Below, in pieces: positions 1 through 10,339 of a stretch of 64,000 nt of DNA (position 1 is the first letter of the stretch; every line of letters begins with the position of its first letter). Under the pieces are notes generated by a model. The model saw nothing but the letters and a program-made list of their open reading frames with translations. It had not been told where the DNA came from and made no database searches. A program made the position numbers and the translations under genes. The DNA is from Toxonevra muliebris (lineage: Eukaryota > Arthropoda > Insecta > Diptera > Pallopteridae), in the NCBI GenBank assembly GCA_963691655.1, contig OY829329.1:20598708-20662707 (forward strand), read 5' to 3'.

Positions 1-380
1 TACCACTCACTGGTATATTGTAATCACTTTCAGTTTAATGAATTATCATTTTGAGTAGTCTCCTCATTCAAAATAGGCCACTTCCAGCTTTCTCCTATGG
101 CTCTTTCATAATGCGGAAATGAAAGGGTTAATAAAATAAATCTTAATTTATGTTATTTCTTGAATCTTATCAAAAATTTTCTTGGTTTTATTTTATATTT
201 GATAAAACTATCAATCCCGGCGTAAATCCCGTTAAGCTTTAAAGGTGAGAAAAAATATTTTTCATCATTTTTTATGTTATTCAACCGTATAATCACTTTA
301 AAGAACTCTTCGCATCTAAAATAGTTTAAAAAGCACAAAACAAACACATTCTCTGTAATTTTATCTGTTCCAAATGTAGC
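1..380. other. AT-rich stretch, no gene seen
   Basis: I see no coding exon, RNA gene or clear repeat here. The short minus-strand ORF at 153-347 is low-complexity and resembles nothing I know. Confidence 0.5.
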
Positions 381-530
381 TTAAGGTTCAATTATACATA
401 AGTAACGGAACGTAGGAATCTATGGCGTTGCAGTGCGTGTAAGTGACTATCGAAATCGTAACACAACGTAGAGTTATATCTTCGAAAGATTTCCGTTCCG
501 TTACGTTACTTATGCCTAATTGACCCTTAA
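381..530. mobile_element. Foldback MITE with TTAA flanks
   Basis: Two inverted arms of about 23 bp match at 20 of 23 positions (385-407 and the reverse complement of 504-526). TTAA sits immediately outside each arm, at 381-384 and 527-530, as expected of a TTAA target duplication. The body is 142 bp and has no ORF. TTAA duplication is typical of piggyBac-type elements, but the ends (GGKTCAATTA) do not look like known piggyBac ends, so the superfamily is open. Confidence 0.55.
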
Positions 531-957
531 AGGTTATAAAAATTATGACTAGTAAAAGGTAGTAAAATGCACACGGACACCATTAAATTTTTCTTCCAGA
601 AGAAGGAGAAATTCCTTTGAAGAGATAAATATCATTAAAATATTGTGTGTGAAAAATTCTTTTACCTAACCTTAAAAAATTACTTCATGACCCTAAGGTG
701 GACACTTTTTTGGCTTGCCTTTTTTCAGGAAAACGTGTTCATACATAATATTTATCAATTTTGAAAATTTTATGATGAAATTTTTGAATATTTTAGAATT
801 GCCTTTAGTATAGCTCAGATGATTCAGACTGAATTCTTATTTGGGTTGGGTTGGAGTGGCTGTCTAGAGATATACAATACTTAGGCCAGAACGGCCCACT
901 GTGAACCTACATGGTTGAGCATACTGTCCTATCAATAACACAATCGGAAGAATTAAT
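531..957. other. Intergenic, nothing recognised
   Basis: AT-rich sequence without a supported gene or a clear repeat structure. Confidence 0.4.
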
Positions 958-1205
958 ATTAATATTTAATATCGTGCCCACCTTTGGCCTCCAGCTTCAT
1001 CTTAAGACATTTTGGCATACATAGATAGTATGAACAATTTGCAAATTTTAAAGATTTTCTTATCTCGGTACTACACTTCATTCACTGTTCGAGTAACTTG
1101 ATTTCGTTTACGCAATCTATCTTTCTAAATCTCGCCTGGCACATGGACCACAAATCCTCGATTGGCTTGAAGTCTGGAAAATTGTCAGGTCAATTCAAAA
1201 AGATT
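958..1205 (-). pseudogene. Tc1-like transposase C-terminus, fossil
   Basis: On the minus strand the sequence translates to PDNFPDFKPIEDLW followed by an RKIDCVNEIKLLEQ stretch. This is the conserved C-terminal block of Tc1/mariner transposases (WPxNSPDLNPIExLW, which holds the last catalytic acidic residue). Further on is MPKCLKMKLEAKGGH, matching the family's terminal MPxRxxxVxxAKGGHT block. Stops and frameshifts interrupt it and the upstream DDE region is missing, so it is dead. A second, inverted copy of the same part lies at 1425-1605. Confidence 0.7.
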
Positions 1206-1309
1206 TCCTAGCTGTCTTTGTTCAAAGTACGGGTCACCACTTTATACGGTAGTCCGATGATGAGCAACTTTCAGTAGCTCACATTCAGCAGTCAGACAAA
1301 CACCACAGT

Positions 1310-1422
1310 GCCTGGTTTTCACTATCTCATATTTCGTGTCAAAGAGAAAGAAAGTAATAATTTTCTACACACACAACATATTGGCAAATTTGATTGAATT
1401 TGACAAAGTGAAAACCAGGCAC
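1310..1422. repeat. Short foldback repeat between the two Tc1 copies
   Basis: The 14-bp arm TGCCTGGTTTTCAC near 1311 recurs inverted near 1409-1422, spanning about 113 bp. It separates the two inverted Tc1-like fragments. No target duplication is visible. It may be a small MITE or the true end of the flanking element. Confidence 0.45.
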
Positions 1423-1424
1423 AA

Positions 1425-1605
1425 GTGGTCAATCTACAAGGCGAGACTCAGAAAGATAGATTGCACAAACAAAATCAAGTTAATCGAACAGTGAATAAAG
1501 TGTGGTTACAAGATGAGAAAATCTTTAACATCTGCAAGTTGTTATTACATCATATTCCAAAACGTATTCAGATGATACTGGAAGCCAAGGGTTGACACGC
1601 TGAAC
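1425..1605 (+). pseudogene. Second Tc1-like transposase C-terminus, inverted
   Basis: This is a plus-strand relative of the 958-1205 fragment. It shares the block coding for RKIDCxNxIKLxEQ and ends in HIPKRIQMILEAKG, a good match to the terminal Tc1 block. It has an in-frame stop after EQ. The two copies face each other as a diverged inverted repeat of about 170 bp. Confidence 0.65.
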
Positions 1606-1621
1606 AATAAACGGCCGTCTG

Positions 1622-1660
1622 ATTAATGTAGACAAGGAAAATTGTCTTGTCCACATTAAT
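1622..1660. repeat. Short perfect-looking hairpin
   Basis: ATTAATGT-A-GACAAG pairs with CTTGTC-C-ACATTAAT across a short loop, giving a 14-bp stem with one mismatch. It sits just beyond the Tc1 fragment and may be a trace of that element's end. Confidence 0.4.
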
Positions 1661-2099
1661 TTGCACAAGGGTGTAATACCATTTGGACTCTACAGTCGTT
1701 CAAAAGATGGGTGTGCAGCTTGGGCCTCTCTCCCCGATACCAAATTCAAACCGCTTTGTAAATAGTTTTTTCTGGGAAATGTTTACTCTTGCAGGGTTGC
1801 AATTTCCATTTAACTTGGCGTAGTGATAGAGTGCATTTAATTTGAAAAAGTTGGTCCATTTTGATATTAGAAAACTTTGATAACACAAATGTTTGTTTAG
1901 ATTTTTTTTTCTTGAGCAATCTTATAACTGAACTAAAAATACTTTGTAAATTTCTCTCAGATCATCGGATAAAGAGTTTTCTGGTAAACGGAGTCTAGCG
2001 AAGGCCGAACACTTACACATTAAAAGTTCTACAGTTTCTTTCTGGTTGTTGCTGTAACAGCTATGCCAGTATTGGTTGTTGTTGTAGCAACTACAATTG

Positions 2100-2960
2100 T
2101 TGTTAATTAATTGTGGATATCTATTGGCTGTTTATATAATCAGAGTAAACTTTGCTACTTCCAGCGGTTATGTCCAGAGTTGTAGTGGTGTCAAGTTTGT
2201 TGGGTATACGAGGTAGTTAAACAGATGAACTGTGTCGTGTGGTGATTGGCCATAATCGGGGCAGTATTGGTCAGAGAGAATGCCCAGTCTAGGCAAGAAT
2301 CCTTGACCTATTAGGTTAGACAGATCAAGGACGTAGGCATGATGAACTCAAATCAATGCGACCAATTAAGGCTTATTGTGATATCTCCCGAGGAAAACAG
2401 TTATTTTTTAGTGCCCTGTGTAGTTCTTTTTGGTGTGAAAATTGGAGAACTATACAATCGTGCGATTGCAGAATAAAATTTTCTAGGTAACGAAATTAGA
2501 TCCTTCTTAGACCTTCCAAGTGGCATAACTGCTGTTTCTCAGCAGTTTGTTTTGCGCGGCATTGGCAAATGTTTATCATGGATGATTTGGCTTGTCTATT
2601 AGAAGGAGCTTACTCCTTTAATATTGCGTACTATAATCAAGTAAATTTTTCAGATTTAATGAAACTACATTGGATGAACCTTTCCTATGCCCTGACACCC
2701 AACTGAGATGTAGTTTTTGTGATAATCTGGGTTATTAAGAAGTTATAGGCAGTACCAAACAAGTTTAGATGTAATTTCATATGCGGCAAGTGCAATGAGC
2801 GCAGTTCTGTTGTCAGAGTGTATATAAATGTTCTTGTTTGACAAATTTTAGATTGGAAAACTGAGTTCTCGGAGCTCATACCCGTATAAAGGAACTTTCT
2901 TGGTTTATCCCTGTAAGACCTATACAATGGCCCTAAGAGTACCAGAACTAATTTACTATG
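2100..2960 (-). pseudogene. Non-LTR retrotransposon RNase H and C-terminus, fossil
   Basis: The minus strand first shows a decayed RNase H domain at about 2640-2830 (IYTDSDNRTALIALAAYEITSK, then a broken WVSGHR box). Downstream at about 2130-2340 comes YCPDYGQSPHDTVHLFN followed by PTNLTPLQLW. The second block matches the CPxCxxxPHDTxHLFNCxxxPTxLTPxxLW tail that follows RNase H in jockey/LOA-like fly retrotransposons; one Cys is now Tyr. Frames shift several times and no reverse transcriptase was recognised, so this is a 3' fragment. Confidence 0.65.
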
Positions 2961-2979
2961 CTGCAGGTATTTATGCACT

Positions 2980-4400
2980 GTAATCTCTTGTACAAATAAG
3001 AAACATTGACGGATCTCCTTCTTCTCTTATAGCGGGTTAAAAAAGTCTTATTCATGTGAGGTCTCCTGAGGAATATTTTGCCGTTGTGTCGTTATTTTCT
3101 ACATTGATTTTTAGGTTCTCTTAAAAAAGTTGTAAAAATTTACGATTTCTAGACCTAAACAAAGTATGAAATGTTTGTTCTAATATATTTTTTAGTTTTT
3201 ATGAATCAAATGTTTCCACGCTACAAAAAAAAGAAACAAAATTGCTTACCATCCAGTTCTGATGATGATCCAGGGCAATAACTGGGTGATCGATAAAAAG
3301 AATTTGAAGTTATATTATTTATACACGCTGTATTACCATGGCAGCAATCTTGATTATTACTTGTATCCGAACAGAATGGAGCATTCCATGTTTCTAAAGT
3401 GATAAAGCATAAAGTTTAATAAATATTTAAACCGATTTTTTATGAAAATGAAAAAAATTTCAAGAAAATTTGCAATCCCGGTCATTTCCGATTAATGGTC
3501 AATCGCATAGAGGACGAAACGGTACATATAAAAAACTCCCGTAGGTCGACGAATTTCCGAATTTGTGAGATGTTAAAAAATACATAAACTCCGAATAAAA
3601 GAAAATTTACGAAATTTATTTAAATCTTATTGAAAATCACTTTTAATCAAAAAACAATAAATTAAGTTTTTTTATTTTTAAATTTTTTGTTTGTAATTTA
3701 ATTTAAATATCACAAAATTACATACGATCCACTGTAGATATATCCATCATTCGCATATTATTATAATATATGTTATCACTGTTATAAAACGGAGGTGACT
3801 CCTGACATATTTGTGTATCATATCTTGACATTTTTCTTTTTTGATATAATTTATTTATTTTCTTATTTCAAATATTTTTGAACACAATATTTAAATTAAA
3901 TCACATTTCAATACTTTAGAACCCGTATCCAACCATTTTGGCGGACAATTGCAAACTAAAATGTATATTCCGTTCACATTTCTATTGTTAGAAGAAAACA
4001 ATGTAGAATGGTGGATTGTTAAAGGATAGGCCGATATCAAATTCAAATGTATACACAGTCTTGTGTATCATATGGAAATTGAGTACACCCCTCAATGTTG
4101 CCTGTCAACCAATCACAACCCAAAAGATTAAGAAATTCATTATTATTGGCTACTGAGTAAATTGTGTATGCATTTGTAAAGTGTTTAGAAAAAATGTAGT
4201 GGTTTGATTTACAGTGGTGGTTACCTACTTACCACACTTTATCTTTGTCACATATAATTTTTATTTGCTCACTTCTAGGTTAATATTAGAAAGTGATTTT
4301 TTAGTTATGAACTTTATTATTTTACTTTAAAATGCAGTTGCTTTTAATTAAATTTGTTTTTTAGTAAGTAAACGTTAAGTTCAATATTTCCTAAAGGTTT
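2980..4400. other. Intergenic AT-rich DNA
   Basis: No gene, tRNA or clear element found. Poly-T and poly-A runs and scattered repeat-like text only. Confidence 0.4.
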
Positions 4401-4404
4401 CATA

Positions 4405-4712
4405 ATACCGTGCAACGTTGAAAATCGGACTAGCGATTTCACATGTATTCTAAAGTAATTTGAGGTCAGATCTTTAGAATCTGAAGACCATTTTGTTCCA
4501 TCAGGTTTGTAGATAACGGTACATGCAATTTAATTTTTTTCAAAATAAAAAGTTTCTAAATTTTGAAATATTTCGAAAACTGTTCTACTTTGAATTTTTT
4601 TTCTTAATTCATTTTCGTATTCAGTGCGCAAATTTACATCAAGAAATCAGATTTCGAGACAAAATTCAGGACCTCAAATTACTTTAAAATACATGTAAAA
4701 TTGTCAGTCCAG
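4405..4712. mobile_element. Foldback fragment related to the 62-kb element
   Basis: Arms at about 4421-4472 and 4670-4710 are inverted repeats of each other (TCGGACTAGCGATTT against AAATTGTCAGTCC, with AAAGTAATTTGAGGTC inside). The reverse complement of 4411-4540 matches 62815-62935 closely, including TACCGTTATCT, AAAATGGTCTTCAGATTC and AAATCGCTAGTCCGATTTT. It is therefore a short relative of the long TA-flanked foldback element at 61852-63209. Confidence 0.55.
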
Positions 4713-4856
4713 TCAGATGTTTTTTGTTTCACAAAGTTATTCGTCCACTAGGAAACACTGGCTCTTTGTTTTTTTTTTTTGTTTAAATGTTAATGAGTTT
4801 GAAATAGTCTGCGAAAAGAACGAAAAGTTTTCGAAGAATCTACGGATCCCTTTAAC

Positions 4857-5270
4857 ATGTCTGAAGAAAGATTTTTCGAAATTTTTCGGCTTACCTATGA
4901 AGGTCTTCCATTAAGAAAAGGGTCGCAAGCAGTGGACTTTCGAATTTTCGAAGAAAAATGTTTACCCAGACTTTCTTTCAGCATTCGCTATCTTTTAGAG
5001 CACATCCGAACACATTTAGTTTTCCAGTTAAAAGCACCGGTTGCTCCCACCAGCATCCTTTATGAAACTGAAATTGATATAACTTTAAAAAAATGTAAAA
5101 TTAAAATGGGATGCTTATTTACCTATCGTCTAAAAGTCCCCTGGGTCCTCCAAATTTTGGGCAAGCATACTTTTTTGTTCCTTCGTTACTGTTCTATTAT
5201 TCGCCATTATCTGCAATTTAAATTTAAATTATACAATTTAATTTTAAATTATTACCTTTTTTCAATATAA
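4857..5270 (+). pseudogene. Open frame, possibly a PIF/Harbinger N-terminal fossil
   Basis: The 137-codon frame starts MSEERFFEIFRLTYEG and later has YLLEHIRTHL followed by APVAPTSIL. PIF/Harbinger nucleases start with a similar layout (xxxRFxxxFRMxxxxFxYLLxxIxxxL, then a xISPExxLAIxLRF block). The two halves are separated by about 28 residues that do not fit, and nothing of the DDE domain follows. I treat it as a possible transposase remnant, not a host gene. Confidence 0.25.
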
Positions 5271-6890
5271 AAAAGTTTTAGAACCAAAATTTTGTTGTCC
5301 CTTGTTTTTTAACATTTTTTAATGATTTTTTCAGCAAATTTCAGGAGTTTCAAGTGTATGGAATCGGAATTTTAGCTATTTAGTTCATTGGCTTCATCGC
5401 TAAAATTAAGAAACTAAATGGACAAAAAATTAACTATTAATTATCTAAACCTACATATGTATGTTTAGATTTAGCTATTTTACCACGTTTATATCAACTC
5501 GCTTTCAATGGTGTCTGTCTGTCTGTCAGTCTGTTGGGTACAAATTTTGCAATCGATTTTAAACTAACTTCCCGATGAGCTAGAGACTTGAAATTTTAAA
5601 TATAGTTCAGAACTGGAAGACAATGCAATATGAAGTATCTAAAATATATATAAATATAATAATATTTAAAATATTAGCATCGGAAGTTTTTCCATTTTTT
5701 TCATAGATCCAAAGCATTGAATTCATCAGGAACAAATTCACAAACACTCGATTTCTACACTAAGCTTTTATAGTTTAAAAGAAATATTTATTAGGAAAAA
5801 GTAATGTTTAGCCAAAGATTCCCCAAATTACGGCATTGTACCAGCAAAAAGTAATGAGGCTCACTGATTGAATGCGATTTTTGAAAACTAATATTTTAAA
5901 TTTTGAATTCTCTTTGTTTTTCAAATATGCTACGTAATGAGTTTTACCTTTGAATATACGACATTAGAAAATACATAAAAAAGTAAATGCAAAACAGTTT
6001 GTTTTTTTTCGCAATATTTAATCCTATTTTTTAGATGATGAGATATCAATTTTAATTTTTGACTTGTGGTGAATTTTGTTTTCAAATGCATATATTAGAA
6101 GGTCAAAGTTCAGTGATGAATTTACACATGTGTTTTAAGACTTGTCATTTTTATAACCCAAAGTTATTAATCAACCTAAATGTTGAAGCAGCTATTTGTA
6201 ATTTGCAAATTCTTATTTGACTTCCTGAAACTTATGGCACTCAGGGGGGTAGAAAAGCATTATGGTCCAGAAACCCGATTTGGCGGTATAAACATAATTT
6301 TTAAACTTCATAACTCAAACTCCAAAAATATGCCATATGGCAACTCTCTTCATATGCCGTTACTCTGAATTTGTTGCTCAGAGTCGAGGTGAATTTATAC
6401 CAGGTAAAGTTACCAGTAACTCATTCTTCTTCATTCTTCGTGGTTAATACTATAGGCTGTCAAAATCATTGTTTACTTTTGATTGTTCGTTTACGTTTTT
6501 TCTCCATTTTGACATTCACTACATGCCGCCATTATGGCCGCAACAACAAAGATGTGTTGTTTTTTTGTTTGTTGTACGATTGTTTTTGTCGAGGGAAATT
6601 GTTGTAATCTTACAATTATACATAATTTCACCATGCTCTGAGTTTTCTGCATTCAAACGTTTTTTATAGGAAAAAAATTTACGAAATTTAACATAAAAAA
6701 TGCCGAACAATATTGGAGGTATTTTACTTAAAATACCATAATTATCATAATCGTATTTTTGACTATTTTCTGTAGCAGGTTTTCACTCGACTTTTGAGTT
6801 TAGCTGTTATTCGTTATTGCCACAGAATTGTTAGTATTAACATATAAAGAGTTGTGTCAAATAAATAAGTGTTAGTAATTTATTTTTTTT
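5271..6890. other. Intergenic with dispersed-repeat text
   Basis: A short (CTGT)n run near 5513-5530 is followed by text of the kind seen in dispersed insect repeats. No exon is convincing. The ORFs at 6180-6710 overlap on both strands and look fortuitous. Confidence 0.4.
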
Positions 6891-6939
6891 ATTTTTTTAC
6901 TATATTGTTTTTTACTTTTCTTTAATTTTTTTTACACTA

Positions 6940-7750
6940 AATTTGATTTAACTAAATACATATAAAAAGTTATGACTCACAAAAGGAGAGTTGCGTCAAT
7001 TCAATATACTTAAGTTAGTAATTTTTCGTTTTTTTCTTAATTTTTGTTTTCTACTTTTTCAATTTTTTTTATGTTTTTTAAACTATATTCTATTTAATGT
7101 ACATAATACACATTTTATATTAAATTCTTTTTTTTTTTATTAAATAAAAAATTTTTTTAATTTTTTTTTTATTTTTTTTTTATATAAAAAAAAATTTTAA
7201 TTTTTTTTACACATTCTATTTGACTTAGTAAATGGATATGGATAACAAAAGGTGAGTTTTGTCAATTTAATATAAGTTAGAATTTCGTTTTTTTTACTTT
7301 TGTTTTTTAATTTCTTAAATTTTTTTTTATAGTATTGGATATTCTATTTAACGTAATAAATTATAAAAAGCTATGGCTCACAAAAGAAGAGTTGCGTCAA
7401 TTAAATATAAGTTAGTAATTTGTTCTTTTTTTCTTAATTTTTGTTTTTTACCTTTTCAAATGTTTTTTCTCAATATTTTTTACACTATATTCTATTCAAC
7501 TTAGTAAATATAAAGGCCTATGGATCACAAAAAAAGTATTACGTCAATTTAATATAAGTTATAATTTCTCTTTTTTTTTTATTTTGCTTTTTTTTAATTT
7601 TTGATTTTCACTTTTTTTCAAATGTTATTTTTTTTTTTTTAATAGATATTTTTTCTACACTATATTCTGTTTAACTTAATACATATAAAAGGCTATGGAT
7701 CACAAAAAGAGTGTGAGTGAGTCAATTAAATATAAGTTAGTAATTTGGTT
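6940..7750. repeat. Tandem array of five conserved cores in T-rich spacers, copy 1
   Basis: Five copies of a core of about 60 bp lie at about 6961-7023, 7227-7283, 7362-7420, 7509-7566 and 7684-7745. On the plus strand the core reads TATAAARRSY, ATGG[CA]TCACAAAAG, then GTCAATTAAATATAAGTTAG. The spacers are long T runs of very uneven length. The second core lacks the TATAAA part. Small changes between copies interrupt the frame after ATG (TAA in the first, TGA in the second), so it is not a conserved protein. On the minus strand the core carries TTACTAAC, a good branch-point sequence. The array lies directly 3' of the minus-strand ORF at 7760-8044. Confidence 0.75.
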
Positions 7751-7759
7751 TTTTTTTTT

Positions 7760-8044
7760 TTAATTTGTTCTTTGTTTTTCATTATACTTAATTTTTTTTA
7801 TTGTGGCGCTCTCTTCTGAGCATTCAGAAAAGCTTAATCGTCTTTTAATTTTTTTTTGTGTGTTCGGCAACAATTTCGAAGGTTTTGACTTACCGGGTAA
7901 TCGAATTTCTTGTAGTTCTTGAATATGGAGGTTACGATTTGGAGACCAATATTTAGGTGTCAAATCATCTAACATTATATCAGCGATTATATCAATATCG
8001 AGATCACTAATACACGATGGAGAAAAAGGTGAAAAGTTATCCAT
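7760..8044 (-). CDS. Short basic protein with RRLSFS motif, duplicate copy 1
   Basis: I do not recognise the family. The 94-residue frame has an acidic/hydrophobic N-terminal half (SPFSP near residue 5, DLDIDIIADIMLDD at 14-27) with Ser/Thr-Pro sites (TPK at 29, SPNR at 34). A basic C-terminal third follows, with KRRLSFSE at 67-74 and KKIK at 83. It shares all but six of its first 60 residues with the ORF at 11221-11517, and the frame is open in both copies, which argues for coding. A strong donor-like CCGGTAAGTC lies inside the frame near residue 51, so a spliced form is possible. Upstream, AAAGAGCT|GTGAGT could be the donor of a 5' untranslated exon. Confidence is moderate because it is short and sits in repeats. 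Confidence 0.5.
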   Translation of the reverse strand: MDNFSPFSPSCISDLDIDIIADIMLDDLTPKYWSPNRNLHIQELQEIRLPGKSKPSKLLPNTQKKIKRRLSFSECSEESATIKKIKYNEKQRTN

Positions 8045-8480
8045 ATTTTTTTTTTTTAATTGCCGTCGGTGAATTATTAAAAATTATCCGTTTATCAACT
8101 ATCTTGTTCGAAATCTTCTTGCTGAATGATAATAAAAACTCACAGCTCTTTAAACCGCATGCCGACGACATATGGTTGCCCCATGCTGTGTTCTTTGTAT
8201 TTGGGCCATTGCTATCCACCCCATTGTCACGTTCGCAAATTTTTTCTCTCGTGTTATTACACGAATACTACAATAGCTGTCGTGTTTTCACACCTACTCT
8301 AGCGATCGAACGATCGTTCAACCCCTAAAACACTCATGCATTATGAATGCACTGAGAGAATATTTAATATAATTTGAGAAAGAGAGTTTTTATTTATATC
8401 ACAGAGAAAAGTAATTCCTTTCATCGCTATTTTCACAGTATACAACGTGCAGAGTTCTCTATCATAACGAGATCTCTAAG
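8045..8480 (-). promoter_or_regulatory. Shared upstream block of the duplicated ORF, copy 1
   Basis: Read on the minus strand, this block is conserved with 11518-11935. Shared landmarks are TATAAATAAAAACTCTC, then TCTCTCAGTGCATT (an initiator-like TCAGT), a stretch with ACACGAGAGAAAAAA, and TTTAAAGAGCT next to GTRAGTTTTTATTAT, a likely splice donor. The TATA-like and TCAGT motifs are about 45 bp apart, longer than the usual 30, so the promoter reading is tentative. The 60-codon minus-strand frame at 8037-8219 is destroyed in the other copy and is probably untranslated leader. Confidence 0.4.
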
Positions 8481-8977
8481 GTTGTGATTATATTGGGAAT
8501 ATGCTCGGCGAACACCATGAAATTGTTGTTGCGCCAAACACGAAGAGAGAGTATTTTCTCACTCTCACACCGAACACGATATGCTCGGTGTATTGTACAT
8601 CGAGCATGCCGAGTATTCAGGGTGGCAATTAGTTATTTTACAAAACAGTATCGTTACATATAAAATAGTATTAAACAAACGAGTATATTTTCACAAAAAA
8701 CAACTCTGCAAGGAGCACGGGAGAAAATGTTTTGTGGGTATATTAAAGGCTTAAAATTTAATTGTGTGTGTGTTTTTTATATAGCACGTGGTTCAATCCC
8801 ATATAGAACCAACATTTTTTTGACGCGTGCTCAGAAAAAATAAAAATGCAACCCTAAAAAAAATAAATAAAATATTGCACACTCGTTTCCCCCTCGTCTA
8901 AGAAATTCAGTTTTGCGCAACATAATTTCTCTCGTGTGGCCAGGGCACACTAATTCTACCACATTTTGTGTATGTGT
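8481..8977. other. Intergenic with small ATGCTCGGY repeats
   Basis: ATGCTCGGCG and ATGCTCGGTG recur near 8500 and 8580, and an inverted GCATGCCGAG lies near 8605, so a decayed foldback of about 120 bp is possible. No gene seen. Confidence 0.35.
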
Positions 8978-9967
8978 TAGAGACGGGCACATGAGTATTT
9001 TTTGACTCACGGCTTTGAAAATACTACTCACGCAAACATACAAGAATTACATACATCTTTTTATTAGTACTCTTGATACTCGTTTACCCGGGCTGTGCCC
9101 AAACATTCGGGTACTCGTTTTCCTCGGGTACCCGCAAATTTTCGGGTACCCGCTGATTAATTGAAAAAAACTTATAAAGTTAAGAGACTACAAAATCTAC
9201 TATACATAGGATCTTAATGCTTTTTTGAGTATTTCTCGTGAACCATTTATAGTTCAAAGCAGTTGCTTGACAATACCGTGCTAATTAAAAAATGTTTATG
9301 AAATTGGAAAACAGTGTGTGGCGCCTCTCATACAACTTGAATATTCTTGATGGGATACGAAAGTATTATTTGTCGACGGCATTCTGCCGAAATACTTGGG
9401 AAAGCTGGGGCAACTTAGTAGTAGTAGTTGCACGAAAACAATCCCAAAATATGGAAGAGTCATATTTCATTTAGTTTATTTTGTCAGCTAATTTAAAAAA
9501 GAATTGTATGTAGAAGCCAATTAATTTTCGAGTATTACCCGTAATTTTCAGGTACCCGCAAAATTTTCGGGTACCCATTGACTGAAGTCTCCGGGTACCT
9601 ATGAGATCGGGTAATAGCCGCATTTTCGGGTACCCGGGTATTTGTATGTGCGGGTATTACCCGACGGGTATCAAGAGAACTACTTTTTATTGTTGAATTT
9701 TTATTTATGTAAATAAAAAATTTAGCACTTTAAGCTATAAATAAATAAAAAAAATAAAGTGCTTATATAAATATATACATATATAACGACGTCATGGTCA
9801 AAAGTAACTTATACTCTCATTTTCACGTCGAAATTATGTCACGCTCACGCATGTTTACGTAGGAATTATTGAAATCAAAACACGCTCACGCATCACCACG
9901 TGCAAATTATGCCACGTGCATGTGTATTCACGTGTCACGTAAAATTCATGTCACGTGTCCATCTCTA
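8978..9967. mobile_element. Outer hAT-type foldback element, interrupted
   Basis: The left end TAGAGACGGGCACATGA (8978) matches the reverse complement of the right end, TAGAGATGGACACGTGA (ending at 9967), at 14 of 17 positions. TAGAG ends are common in hAT elements. The flanking octamers GTATGTGT (8970-8977) and GTACGTAT (9968-9975) agree at six of eight positions, consistent with an aged 8-bp duplication. The interior is rich in CACGTG and CTCACGC words. Removing the inner insertion leaves a non-coding element of about 364 bp. Confidence 0.65.
9065..9682. mobile_element. Inner hAT-type MITE with perfect 8-bp duplication
   Basis: The octamer CTTTTTAT at 9057-9064 is repeated exactly at 9683-9690. 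Immediately inside are inverted ends TAGTACTCTTGATACTCG and TAGTTCTCTTGATACCCG (16 of 18). An exact 8-bp duplication with TAG ends is the mark of hAT transposition. The 618-bp body has no plausible transposase; both ends carry many GGGTACCCG palindromes and variants. It is inserted into the older element 8978-9967. Confidence 0.8.
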
Positions 9968-9975
9968 GTACGTAT

Positions 9976-10339
9976 TAGTGCCTTGCACTTAGAGAAAAAT
10001 GTATGACATTGTCTTTTCAAACAAAAAACCGACCAGCGTGTGCCAGTTGATGTTGGCAAGAAATCATATTTCAATTGGTGATCCACCATTTTTTTCAGTG
10101 ACGCAAAGATTACTCAATTATTAATTTCGTTATAATACTGAAAAATTTTTAAATGGTCAAGCCTTGAGCAGATTTGAAAAACACTTAATAGGAAAACTTT
10201 CTAAAATTGATATTGAACACCCAAGGAATAAATTAATTTAAATAATTGGTCTAAAATATGAACTGCTAAATTTGAAAAAATTTGTAAAAAATTGTTTCCA
10301 AATTAAAATTATCGAATCGTATTGTTAATTGTTAGTAGT
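9976..10339. other. Intergenic, nothing recognised
   Basis: AT-rich single-copy-looking sequence between the nested MITEs and the second duplicated locus. No gene seen. Confidence 0.4.

Noticed and set aside
8037..8219. 60-codon minus-strand frame (MDSNGPNTK)
   Set aside because: The homologous sequence in the other copy has a stop right after ATGGTT, so it is probably leader, not coding.
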